From Imhoffiella fuscus (GTDB lineage: Bacteria; Pseudomonadota; Gammaproteobacteria; Chromatiales; Chromatiaceae), in contig NZ_JBHUHX010000016.1 in assembly GCF_042682685.1 (NCBI RefSeq), positions 186,001-250,000 of the forward strand: DNA of 64,000 nucleotides, in the 5' to 3' direction. The notes beneath the pieces are model-generated. The model was not told the origin of the DNA. It saw only the letters and a program-made list of their open reading frames with translations, and searched no databases. Positions 1 to 7,721 of this stretch are shown here, one piece after another. The stretch's first letter is position 1; every line of letters begins with the position of its first letter. The translations under genes were made by a program, and so were the position numbers.

Positions 1-1241
1 GTATAGAAATTGCGCCCGAAGCGACGCCAGTGATCCTGAAGAATCTCGGCGACCGACTGTTGTCGGACGGCCAACAGGTTGAGCCAGAAGAGCACGGCCC
101 AGAGCCCGTCCTTCTCGCGCAGATGATCCGATCCGGTGCCGAAGCTTTCCTCCCCGCAGAGCGTGATGCGGCCGTCATCGAGCAGGTTGCCGAAGAATTT
201 CCACCCGGTCGGGGTCTCGAAACACTCGATGCCCATGAGGTCGGCAACTCGGTTGGCGGCCTGGCTGGTCGGCATGGAGCGGGCGATGCCTCGGATTCCG
301 CTGCGGTATCCGGGGGTCAGGTGGGCGTTGGCGGCGAGAATGGCGAGACTGTCGCTCGGCGTGACGAAGACGTCCTTGCCGAGGATCATGTTGCGGTCGC
401 CGTCCCCGTCGGAGGCGGCGCCGAAGTCCAATCCCTCCGGCCCCGTGGTCAGTTCGACCAGCTCTGCGGCGTGGACCAGGTTCGGGTCCGGGTGACCGCC
501 GCCGAAGTCCTCCTTGGGCTCGCCGTTCATGACGGTCTCCGGCTCGGCGCCGAGACGGTTCTCCAGGATTTCGATCGCATAGGGGCCGGTGACGGCATGC
601 ATGGCGTCGAACCGCATGCGGAAGAGACCCGAATTGAACAGCTGATGGATGGCGTTGAAGTCGAACAGCGACTCCATGAGGTCGGCGTAATCCGCGACCG
701 GGTCCATGACCTCGATCTGTGCGTCGCCGAGCTGGAATGACCCGATTTCGTCCAGATCGATGGCCGGAACATCGAGGGTCAGATAGCGGTCGATAGTGCG
801 GGTGCGGGCATGGATGGCGTCGGTCACCGACTCGGGCGCCGGTCCACCGTTGGCGGCATTGAACTTGATGCCGAAATCCTCGTCGGGACCGCCGGGATTG
901 TGGCTGGCCGAGAGCACGATGCCGCCCTGGGTCTTGTACTTGCGGATGACGCAGGACACCGCCGGCGTGGAGAAGATGCCGCCGCGCCCGACCAGGATGC
1001 GGCTGACGCCGTTGGCGGCGGCCATGCGCAGGATGGTTTGGATGGCCTCGCGGTTGAAATAGCGACCGTCGCCGCCGACGACCAGGATGCCGCCCTTGAG
1101 TTCGGGCTGAGTGTCGAAGATTGCCTGAACGAAGTTTTCGAGGTAGCCCGGTTGCTGGAAGATTTTCACCTTCTTGCGCAGTCCGGAGGTGCCGGGACGT
1201 TGCCCGTCGAATGGCGTCGTGGCGATAATATGCGGTTCCAT
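1..1241 (-). CDS. pgm: Phosphoglucomutase, alpha-D-glucose-phosphate type (C-terminus cut by window)
   Basis: Interconverts glucose 1-phosphate and glucose 6-phosphate, linking glycogen and sugar-nucleotide synthesis to glycolysis; cytosolic. The minus strand encodes 413 residues that run off the left edge of the window. The N-terminus carries the family signature TTPFDGQRPGTSGLRKKV (residues 8-25), the phosphoserine loop SASHNPGG with the catalytic serine at about residue 113, and the magnesium loop DGDGDR at about 278-283. The family is roughly 545 residues, so about 130 C-terminal residues are missing. The ATG at 1241 is preceded by AAGGG at good spacing. It is divergent from htpG, with 273 bases between the two starts. 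It is the eukaryote-like Pgm family rather than the shorter ManB/AlgC family, judged by the N-terminal signature. Confidence 0.93.
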   Translation of the reverse strand, partial: MEPHIIATTPFDGQRPGTSGLRKKVKIFQQPGYLENFVQAIFDTQPELKGGILVVGGDGRYFNREAIQTILRMAAANGVSRILVGRGGIFSTPAVSCVIRKYKTQGGIVLSASHNPGGPDEDFGIKFNAANGGPAPESVTDAIHARTRTIDRYLTLDVPAIDLDEIGSFQLGDAQIEVMDPVADYADLMESLFDFNAIHQLFNSGLFRMRFDAMHAVTGPYAIEILENRLGAEPETVMNGEPKEDFGGGHPDPNLVHAAELVELTTGPEGLDFGAASDGDGDRNMILGKDVFVTPSDSLAILAANAHLTPGYRSGIRGIARSMPTSQAANRVADLMGIECFETPTGWKFFGNLLDDGRITLCGEESFGTGSDHLREKDGLWAVLFWLNLLAVRQQSVAEILQDHWRRFGRNFY

Positions 1242-1434
1242 CTTCAAGCCCTTGATTTGTAGTCTTATGGACTTCACTGAGCGGCTGAGTGCGGGCAGTG
1301 GCTGTGGCGGCCTTAGGCCGATGAGGTATCGGCGTCGGACCGCCGAGGTCCGGGTTTCGCTCCCGGAGCGCGCCGCAGAGACGCGGACCAAGATCGGGCA
1401 TTGTATCCCCCCGAGCCCGTGCGACAATACCGGA

Positions 1435-1463
1435 TTGGCTGTGTCGGCCAGTCTGGCTATGAC
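1435..1463 (+). promoter_or_regulatory. Candidate sigma-70 promoter of htpG
   Basis: TTGGCT at 1435-1440, a 17-base spacer and TATGAC at 1458-1463 lie 52 bases before the htpG ATG. I searched the same interval for a sigma-32 pattern (CTTGAA and CCCCAT-like boxes) and found none that is convincing. Confidence 0.45.
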
Positions 1464-1514
1464 ATCTCAAACACGCGAATCAACAACCTAAACCATCAGG
1501 GTAAAGATAGAAAG

Positions 1515-3434
1515 ATGACAGTAGAAGCGCATAAGGAAACGTTGGAGTTCAAGGCCGAGGTCAGTCAGGTACTGGATCTGGTGATCCGGTCGCTCTATTC
1601 GAACAAAGAAATCTTTCTGCGCGAGCTGGTCTCGAATGCCTCCGACGCGGCCGAGAAGCTGCGTTTCGAGGCATTGAGCGATGATGGGCTCTACGAGGGC
1701 GACAGCGAGCTGCGGATCCGTGTCACCGTCGATCGGGATGCGGGAACCCTGACCGTTTCCGACAACGGCATCGGTCTCAGCCGCCAGGAGGTCATGGAGA
1801 CCATCGGCAGTATCGCCAGTTCGGGGACCCGCCGCTTCCTGGAGAATCTCTCCGGGGACCAGGCCAAGGACAGCAAGCTGATCGGTCAGTTCGGTGTCGG
1901 TTTCTATTCCGCCTTCATCGTCGCCGACAAGGTGACCCTGGTCTCGCGTCGCGCCGGACTCGGTGCCGATCACGGCGTGAGCTGGGAGTCCGACGGTCGC
2001 GGCAGTTACTCGCTGGAGACGGTCGAGAAGGCCGATCGCGGCACCTCGGTGACCCTGCATCTGAAAGAGGACGAAAAGGAGTTCCTCGACAGCTGGCGTC
2101 TGCGCTCCATCATCGGCAAGTTCTCCGATCACGTCTCGATCCCTGTCGAGATGGCCAAGGAGCACTACGGCGAGGAGGCCGAGCAGAAGAAGGACGCGCC
2201 GCCCGAGTTCGAGCAGGTCAATCGCGGCATGGCGCTCTGGATGCGCAATAAGTCCGAGATCACCGAGGAGGAATATCACGACTTCTACAAGCACGTCTCG
2301 CACGATTTCGAGGCGCCGCTGGCCTATGCCCACAACCGGGTCGAGGGCACCAACGAGTACACCACACTGCTCTATGTGCCGAAGAAGGCGCCCTGGGACC
2401 TCTGGGACCGCGATCAGAAGCATGGCGTCAAGCTTTACGTGCGCCGCGTCTTCATCATGGACGAGGCCGACAAGCTGATGCCGCACTATCTGCGCTTCGT
2501 CAAGGGCATCGTCGACTCCGACGATCTGCCGCTGAACGTCTCGCGCGAGATCCTGCAGCACAACCGCAAGATCGACACCATCCGTCAGGCCAACACCAAG
2601 CGCATCTTGGGTCTGCTCGAGTCGATGGCGAAGGACGAGTCCGAGAAGTATGGCGAGTTCTGGGACGAGTTCGGCAAGGTACTGAAGGAAGGTCCGGCCG
2701 AGGATTTCGCCAACAAGGAGCGCCTCGCCAGCCTCATGCGCTTCTCCACCACCCATAGCGAGGGCACGGCCCAGCGCGAATCGCTCGACGGCTATATCGA
2801 GCGGATGAAGGAAGGGCAGGACAAGATCTACTACATCACGGCCGACAGCCCGGCGGCGGCGCGACACAGCCCGCATCTGGAGGTCTTCCGCAAGAAGGGC
2901 GTCGAGGTGCTGCTGCTTTCCGATCGCGTCGACGAATGGCTGGTCAGCCACCTGACGGAGTACAAGGGCAAGTCGTTGCAGTCGGTCGCCAAGGGCGATC
3001 TGGATCTCGGCGACCTGGCCGACAAGGAGGAGAAGGAGGCCAAGGAAAAGGCGGCAGCCGAGCACGGTTCGCTGATCGAACACCTCAAGAAATCGCTCGG
3101 CGAGCGGGTCGAGGAGGTGCGTCCCAGTACCCGTCTGGTCGATTCGCCGGCCTGTCTGGTCGTTGGCGAGACCGACATGAGCGCCAACCTGGCGCGCGTG
3201 CTCAAAGCGGTCGGTCAGGATGCTCCAGCGACCAAGCCTACGCTCGAAGTCAATCTCGACCATCCGCTGGTCAAGCGTCTTGAGGCCGAGACCGACGACG
3301 CTCGCTTCGAGGATCTCTCGATGGTCCTCTTCGATCAGGCCCAGCTCGCCGAGGGCGGCCAGCTCGATGATCCGGCGGCCTTCGTCGGGCGTCTGAACAA
3401 GCTGATGCTGAACATGATGATGGCTGGCGGCTGA
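1515..3434 (+). CDS. htpG: Molecular chaperone HtpG (Hsp90 family)
   Basis: ATP-dependent dimeric cytosolic chaperone that remodels client proteins, often with DnaK. The 639-residue product matches the family length. The N-terminal GHKL ATPase domain shows YSNKEIFLRELVSNASDA (the Asn that coordinates Mg-ATP), DNGIG and GQFGVGFYS. The middle domain begins near residue 230 and the C-terminal dimerisation domain ends in a short Met-rich tail. The reading frame stays open upstream to 1401, but the start at 1515 is chosen because the homologous N-terminus (TLEFKAEVSQVLDLVIRSLYS) begins a few residues later and the candidate promoter lies inside the upstream extension. adk follows after 185 bases. 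Confidence 0.97.
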   Translation: MTVEAHKETLEFKAEVSQVLDLVIRSLYSNKEIFLRELVSNASDAAEKLRFEALSDDGLYEGDSELRIRVTVDRDAGTLTVSDNGIGLSRQEVMETIGSIASSGTRRFLENLSGDQAKDSKLIGQFGVGFYSAFIVADKVTLVSRRAGLGADHGVSWESDGRGSYSLETVEKADRGTSVTLHLKEDEKEFLDSWRLRSIIGKFSDHVSIPVEMAKEHYGEEAEQKKDAPPEFEQVNRGMALWMRNKSEITEEEYHDFYKHVSHDFEAPLAYAHNRVEGTNEYTTLLYVPKKAPWDLWDRDQKHGVKLYVRRVFIMDEADKLMPHYLRFVKGIVDSDDLPLNVSREILQHNRKIDTIRQANTKRILGLLESMAKDESEKYGEFWDEFGKVLKEGPAEDFANKERLASLMRFSTTHSEGTAQRESLDGYIERMKEGQDKIYYITADSPAAARHSPHLEVFRKKGVEVLLLSDRVDEWLVSHLTEYKGKSLQSVAKGDLDLGDLADKEEKEAKEKAAAEHGSLIEHLKKSLGERVEEVRPSTRLVDSPACLVVGETDMSANLARVLKAVGQDAPATKPTLEVNLDHPLVKRLEAETDDARFEDLSMVLFDQAQLAEGGQLDDPAAFVGRLNKLMLNMMMAGG

Positions 3435-3619
3435 CGCCCATTCGCCTCAACCCTCCGGCCTGTCGCGGGCTTGGCCCGCGCTGGCCGGGCCTTCCATGCA
3501 TTCGCGGGGTCTGTGTAGCTGCTTGAGGATTTGCCCGATCGCCGATCGGTGGTCCTCGGCAAGGCGGCTATGGCACACTGCGCCGACAACGATACCGAAC
3601 TGAAGAGGAAATACTGACC

Positions 3620-4279
3620 ATGCGCATCATCCTGTTAGGGGGGCCGGGGGCCGGAAAGGGCACTCAAGCCGGCTTCATCAAGGCGCACTTCGACATTCCC
3701 CAGATCTCGACCGGAGACATGCTGCGCGCGCACGTGAAGCAGGGGACCGAGCTGGGCAAGGCCGCGAAGAAGATCATGGACGAGGGAGGCTTGGTCTCCG
3801 ATGACATCATCATCGGCATGGTCAAGGCGCGTATCGCGGAAGACGATTGCCGCAAGGGCTTCCTGTTCGATGGTTTCCCCCGCACGCTGGCGCAAGCGGA
3901 TGCCATGAAGGATGCGAACGTCTCCATCGACGCGGTGGTCGAGATCGACGTGCCGGACGAGGAGATTATCAAGCGTATGTCGGGGCGGCGCGTGCATCTT
4001 TCCTCAGGGCGGACCTACCATCTGGTCTTCAATCCGCCCAAGGTCGAGGGAGTGGACGACGAGACCGGCGAGCCGCTGATTCAGCGTGACGATGACCGCG
4101 AGGAGACGGTCAAGGCGCGTCTCCAGGTTTACCATGACCAGACCGAGCCGCTGGTCGGTTACTACTCCTCTTGGGCGGAGCGGGGAGGCGAGGGCGCTCC
4201 GCGCTATATCCGCGTGCCGGGGATCGGTGCCGTCGAGGAGATCCGCAAGCGTATCATCGGCGAGCTGGAGTCGCTCTGA
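3620..4279 (+). CDS. adk: Adenylate kinase
   Basis: Catalyses ATP + AMP to 2 ADP and so sets cytosolic adenylate energy charge. The 219-residue long-form enzyme has the P-loop GGPGAGKGTQ at residues 7-16, the AMP-binding stretch STGDMLRA and the DGFPRT motif. The LID (about residues 122-160) contains no cysteines, so this is the zinc-free Gram-negative type. AGAGGA lies upstream of the ATG at suitable spacing. Placement downstream of htpG matches the htpG-adk order in E. coli. Nothing about the sequence is unusual. Confidence 0.97.
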   Translation: MRIILLGGPGAGKGTQAGFIKAHFDIPQISTGDMLRAHVKQGTELGKAAKKIMDEGGLVSDDIIIGMVKARIAEDDCRKGFLFDGFPRTLAQADAMKDANVSIDAVVEIDVPDEEIIKRMSGRRVHLSSGRTYHLVFNPPKVEGVDDETGEPLIQRDDDREETVKARLQVYHDQTEPLVGYYSSWAERGGEGAPRYIRVPGIGAVEEIRKRIIGELESL

Positions 4280-4391
4280 TATCCGTCGGCAGGCCTGTCA
4301 TCGGTTCGCAAGCCCGTGTCGGTCCTGGAAATACAGCGGGGAGCGGCCATGTTTGGTACCATCCCCGCACAATCTAGATAGAGGAGTCGGC

Positions 4392-4769
4392 ATGGCCGTC
4401 GTTGAGCTCGATACCAATACTTTCGAACAAACCATTCAGAACAACGATTTCGTGGTCGTTGACTATTGGGCGCCTTGGTGTGGTCCCTGCCGGTCGTTTG
4501 CTCCCGTCTACGAAAAGGTCTCCAACGACTTCGACGATATCGTTTTCGCCAAGCTGAACACGGAAGAGCATCAGGAGATCGCGGCGCACTTCCAGATTCG
4601 CTCCATTCCGACGCTGATGATCTTCCGCGAACAGATCATCATCTTCTCTCAGGCGGGTGCCCTACCCGAGGGCGGCTTCCGTGAGTTGCTGTCCAAGGCG
4701 AAGGAATTGGATATGGCCGATGTGAAGCGCCAGATTGCGGAGCAGGCGCAGGCGTCGGGCAACGCCTAG
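4392..4769 (+). CDS. Thioredoxin family protein
   Basis: A 125-residue single-domain thioredoxin with no signal peptide, so a cytosolic disulfide reductase is expected. The active site WAPWCGPC (Cys30 and Cys33) has the hydrophobic-Cys-Gly-Pro-Cys form, and the cis-proline loop SIPTLMIF is intact. The C-terminus extends about 15 residues beyond E. coli TrxA and is rich in Ala, Gln and charged residues, consistent with a short helix. The start at 4392 is favoured by AGAGGAG six bases upstream; the frame is open further upstream into adk but codes for nothing recognisable there. It could be TrxA itself or a second thioredoxin; the partner is not indicated by context. Confidence 0.9.
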   Translation: MAVVELDTNTFEQTIQNNDFVVVDYWAPWCGPCRSFAPVYEKVSNDFDDIVFAKLNTEEHQEIAAHFQIRSIPTLMIFREQIIIFSQAGALPEGGFRELLSKAKELDMADVKRQIAEQAQASGNA

Positions 4770-5015
4770 CGTGTCGGGCCGGCCGACTCCACTGGCTCGG
4801 TACGGTCGGTCCTTCGCGTTTCCGGCCCGTTCGCGTCAATCGATCCAGAGCCCTCTTGTTCGGGGTCGAGGCCGGATCTGCGAATCCCGCCTGCTCACCG
4901 CGCGGCGGGTTGTATTCGCACCAAGAAATCCGTCGGTCCTGCTGAGCTGGATACCGATAGCTTGGTGTCCGTTCAAGCCATATCGCTCCCTCATCGTGCA
5001 ACTCGGCAAGTCCTC

Positions 5016-5531
5016 ATGCAGCGTTCCCATCCTTCGCGTTATGTTTCCGAACTCTGTTCGGCGCGCCTCAATGTCGGGGCCTTGATGGCGCTGTGCGAGG
5101 AGAACTACGGGCGGTTGTTGCGTCTGGCTCCGAATCTGCGCCACGCTCAGGGAAGTCTGGTCTCGCGTCAGAGTGGCACCATGGATCTCTATCTTCATGT
5201 GCTCGCGCAGTCTCGCTATACCAGCGAGGTTCGTCTGACCTATCTGTTCGACACCCATGAGGCGGAACGGACGTGCGCCGATCCCGACGCCCATCTGCGT
5301 GTCTATCACGATGCGCGGCAGGTGGAGATTCTCGATCTGCGTCAGGCGGTTTTGCCGCTGCGGACCCATTACGCGCACCCTGCGCTCGCCGACAAGTGGC
5401 AGGCGAACCTGTTTCTCTCCAAGTGGCTGGTCTTCTGTCTGAGGGCGGGTCATCGATTTCATTCCGATCCTTCCTGTCCGCTGTCGCTCGGCTCGGATAT
5501 CCGCAATCCGGGCTGTCTGGTCCGCTCTTGA
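5016..5531 (+). CDS. DUF1249 family protein (YqiB-like)
   Basis: Cytosolic protein of 171 residues resembling E. coli YqiB, a family without an established function. Conserved-looking features are the N-terminal LCEENYGRLLRLAPNLR stretch, the central YLHVLAQSRYTSEVRLTYLF core and an acidic-basic YHDARQVEILDLRQ segment. There is no signal peptide or membrane segment. I chose the ATG at 5016 because an earlier in-frame ATG at 4962 would add 18 residues that do not look like the family; neither has a strong Shine-Dalgarno. It stands alone between the thioredoxin and iscR. Confidence 0.75.
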   Translation: MQRSHPSRYVSELCSARLNVGALMALCEENYGRLLRLAPNLRHAQGSLVSRQSGTMDLYLHVLAQSRYTSEVRLTYLFDTHEAERTCADPDAHLRVYHDARQVEILDLRQAVLPLRTHYAHPALADKWQANLFLSKWLVFCLRAGHRFHSDPSCPLSLGSDIRNPGCLVRS

Positions 5532-5632
5532 TGGCTCTCTGAGTCGATCTCCTCTCGTGCCTCCGGCGCGGGAACTGTTCGTTGGCTCGCTCGATTGGAC
5601 GTGCTTCGGATAATTTTCCCTATTGCCGACCA

Positions 5633-5660
5633 TTGAAATGGGGTATTTGCTGACTAATTT
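5633..5660 (+). promoter_or_regulatory. Candidate sigma-70 promoter of iscR
   Basis: TTGAAA at 5633-5638, a 16-base spacer and TAATTT at 5655-5660, about 75 bases before the iscR start. The -10 box lies inside the IscR site described next, so bound IscR would block the promoter. Confidence 0.55.
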
Positions 5661-5666
5661 AGTCAG
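5650..5666 (+). promoter_or_regulatory. Type-1 IscR binding site
   Basis: CTGACTAATTTAGTCAG matches the core of the E. coli type-1 IscR consensus (YYGACTRWWWYAGTCRR) at all 17 positions; it contains seven-base perfect palindromic arms around one central base. The outer consensus flanks match only partly. The position over the -10 box fits autorepression by [2Fe-2S]-IscR. Confidence 0.8.
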
Positions 5667-5734
5667 TTGGGCGTCAGGCAATGAGGTATGCCGATTCGCC
5701 CGCGTCCCGTCAATCGGCTAGAGGCATCCGAACT

Positions 5735-6190
5735 ATGAGACTATCGACCAAAGGCAGATATGCCGTGACAGCCATGCTTGACCTTGCGCTGAATGCTGGC
5801 AAGGGGCCTGTGACCCTAGCGGATATCTCGGCGAGTCAGGGGATTTCGCTCTCCTATCTCGAACAATTGTTCGCCGCGCTACGCGCCAAAAGCCTGGTGC
5901 GCGGCGTCAGGGGGCCGGGTGGAGGCTATTATCTCGGCAAGTCGGCGGAGGAAATCTCGATCGCGAACATCATCTGTGCGGTTGATGAATGGGTGGAGTT
6001 CACGCGCTGTGGTGGACGTGAAAACTGTCGCGATGGTCAGCGCTGTCTGACGCACCACCTTTGGGATCAGCTCAGCGACGAGATCTTCCGTTTTCTGAGC
6101 GATATCACCCTGCAGGATCTCGTCGAGCGCGGTAGTGTCAATGTGCCGATGCCCGAGGTTGGTCAGGTCCCTAAGCGGCGCGCGGCCTGA
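5735..6190 (+). CDS. iscR: Fe-S cluster regulator IscR (Rrf2 family)
   Basis: Transcription factor that senses [2Fe-2S] supply and controls Fe-S assembly genes. The 151-residue protein has an N-terminal winged helix (residues 1-65, RLSTKGRYAVTAMLDLAL and the GPGGGY wing) and the cluster ligands Cys92, Cys98, Cys104 and His107 at exactly the E. coli spacing. The C-terminus ends in a short basic tail. An in-frame ATG at 5681 would overlap the operator region, so 5735 is preferred. No iscS, iscU, iscA or hscBA follows; the next gene is prmB after 221 bases. So this is either the housekeeping IscR separated from its operon or a second paralog. Confidence 0.93.
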   Translation: MRLSTKGRYAVTAMLDLALNAGKGPVTLADISASQGISLSYLEQLFAALRAKSLVRGVRGPGGGYYLGKSAEEISIANIICAVDEWVEFTRCGGRENCRDGQRCLTHHLWDQLSDEIFRFLSDITLQDLVERGSVNVPMPEVGQVPKRRAA

Positions 6191-6211
6191 TTCATACCCT
6201 TCCGTTTCGGT

Positions 6212-6249
6212 AACGAGGGCCGTCAGATACCGCCGTCCCGGCCCTCGTT
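6212..6249 (+). terminator. Hairpin after iscR
   Basis: AACGAGGGCC and GGCCCTCGTT form a perfect 10-bp stem with an 18-base loop, 21 bases after the iscR stop. No T-run follows, so it may be a weak or factor-dependent terminator. Confidence 0.4.
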
Positions 6250-6411
6250 GAGAATGCCGTATTCTCTGTATGCGCTTCGTAGGTATTCCGATGCCAAGCC
6301 CGTGCTGAAACACCGTCGTTGCGGTGTTATGCTTAGGCGCTTAATTTTGGGTGTCCGGCTCGTCGCCCTTTTCCGGATCCCCATGGAAACAACCTAACGA
6401 ATTGATGCGCT

Positions 6412-7335
6412 ATGGCAGAACAGCCGGACGGCTTGATAACGATCCAGGATTTCGTGCGCTGGGGTGCCAGTCGCTTCAATGCGGCTCAGCTCTTCTTCGG
6501 GCACGGAACCGACAACGCCATCGATGAGGCGGCCCATCTGGTCCTCAGTGGGCTCAACCTCGATCCCGGTCTGCCCGCAGGCTTCCGCGATTGTCGGCTC
6601 ACCCCGGCCGAGCGTGTCTTGGTTTCAGAACTGATCGAGCGCCGCCTGGTCGAGCGGGTGCCCGGGGCCTACTTGACCGGGCGGGCCTGGTTCGCGGGCA
6701 TGGAGTTCTCCGTTAATCGGCACGTCTTGGTGCCGCGCTCGCCGATCGCTGAACTGGTGGAGGCGGGGTTCGATCCCTGGATCGACGCCGAGCGTATCGG
6801 TCGGGTGCTCGACCTCTGTACCGGCAGCGGCTGTATCGGCATTGCCTCTGCCGCCTATCTTCCCGACGTGGATGTCGATCTGGTCGATATCTCGCCCGAT
6901 GCGCTGGAAATAGCGCGTCGCAATGTCGAGCGTCACGGCCTGGCCGATCGCGTTCGGGTTCTGGAGTCCGATCTGTTCGATGTCCTGGCGGGCAATCGTT
7001 ACGATGTGATCGTCTCCAATCCGCCCTATGTGTCCCAGGCGGAGTACGATTCCCTTCCGGCCGAGTACCTCAATGAGCCCGGGCTCGCGCTCTTGGGAGG
7101 CGACGATGGCCTCGACTTGGTCATCCGCATCCTGGAGGGCGCCGCCCACTTCCTGACCGAGGAAGGCATCTTGATCGTCGAGGTGGGAAATTCCGCTCAA
7201 TATCTCGACAACCGTCTGCCTGGAGTCCCCTTTACCTGGCTCGAATTCGAGCGCGGCGGCGAGGGCGTGTTTTTGCTGACCCGCGAGCAGCTGATCGAGC
7301 ACCGGGCTCAGTTCGAGGAGGCGCTCGCGCGATGA
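6412..7335 (+). CDS. prmB: Ribosomal protein uL3 N5-glutamine methyltransferase PrmB
   Basis: Transfers a methyl group from S-adenosylmethionine to a glutamine of ribosomal protein L3 during 50S assembly. The 307-residue product has the helical N-terminal domain of the HemK/PrmB family, the SAM motif LDLCTGSGCIGIA near residues 130-143, an acidic ribose-binding residue in VDLVDIS, and the catalytic motif SNPPYV near residues 202-207. The linker ARNVERHGL and the C-terminal strand EFERGGEGVFLL also fit PrmB. PrmB rather than PrmC is inferred from length and the N-terminal YLTGRAWFAGMEFSVN segment. It is monocistronic or reads into the short ORF that overlaps its stop. Confidence 0.93.
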   Translation: MAEQPDGLITIQDFVRWGASRFNAAQLFFGHGTDNAIDEAAHLVLSGLNLDPGLPAGFRDCRLTPAERVLVSELIERRLVERVPGAYLTGRAWFAGMEFSVNRHVLVPRSPIAELVEAGFDPWIDAERIGRVLDLCTGSGCIGIASAAYLPDVDVDLVDISPDALEIARRNVERHGLADRVRVLESDLFDVLAGNRYDVIVSNPPYVSQAEYDSLPAEYLNEPGLALLGGDDGLDLVIRILEGAAHFLTEEGILIVEVGNSAQYLDNRLPGVPFTWLEFERGGEGVFLLTREQLIEHRAQFEEALAR

Positions 7336-7718
7336 CGCTTCGGCGTGCGCGCGGCGTTGACCAGTCTGTCGATCGGGTGCCTCAGGCGGTCTTTGTGGTC
7401 GGGGACCGCTCGACTGTCTGGAGTGCGACGATGCCGAAGAGATGGCCCGGTTTCCGTTTTTCTCGATCCGCACGAGACGGGCGTCAGGGCTTTCGCTCGG
7501 TCATGTGGGGCGGGAACGACATCTTCGGTCGGGAGGATCTGCCGTTCATGGACCTGGCCGGCAAGTACGTGCGGAAGAGATTCCATTCCATTCCCTGCTC
7601 GAACAGATCAATGAGACCCATCGCCATGGGCTCGATGCGGGCGGGGATGATGCCTGAACAGGCTTTTCGTAAGATGCCGTTCGGGGGCCAGACGCGCGCC
7701 CTGCGGCTGGAGGATTGA
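7332..7718 (+). CDS. Unidentified ORF between prmB and hemN (doubtful)
   Basis: A 128-residue frame that begins inside the prmB stop (ATGA overlap) and ends three bases before the hemN start. It fills the 386-base gap. I do not recognise the protein: it is very basic, lacks a signal peptide or transmembrane segment, and has many Met and Arg residues in its second half. Third codon positions are GC-rich but less so than in neighbouring genes. Two other plus-strand frames and one minus-strand frame are also open across part of the gap, as expected in GC-rich noncoding DNA or a decayed gene. Translational coupling to prmB is the only positive argument. Confidence 0.25.
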   Translation: MTLRRARGVDQSVDRVPQAVFVVGDRSTVWSATMPKRWPGFRFSRSARDGRQGFRSVMWGGNDIFGREDLPFMDLAGKYVRKRFHSIPCSNRSMRPIAMGSMRAGMMPEQAFRKMPFGGQTRALRLED

Positions 7719-7721
7719 ACG

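Noticed and set aside
1242..1514. Sigma-32 promoter for htpG
   Set aside because: A run of C at 1407-1412 resembles a -10 element but no CTTGAA-like box lies at the right distance.
1488..3263. 591-codon open frame on the minus strand across htpG
   Set aside because: It mirrors the htpG codons in a GC-rich gene, has a low-complexity Leu/Asp/Val composition and no family features.
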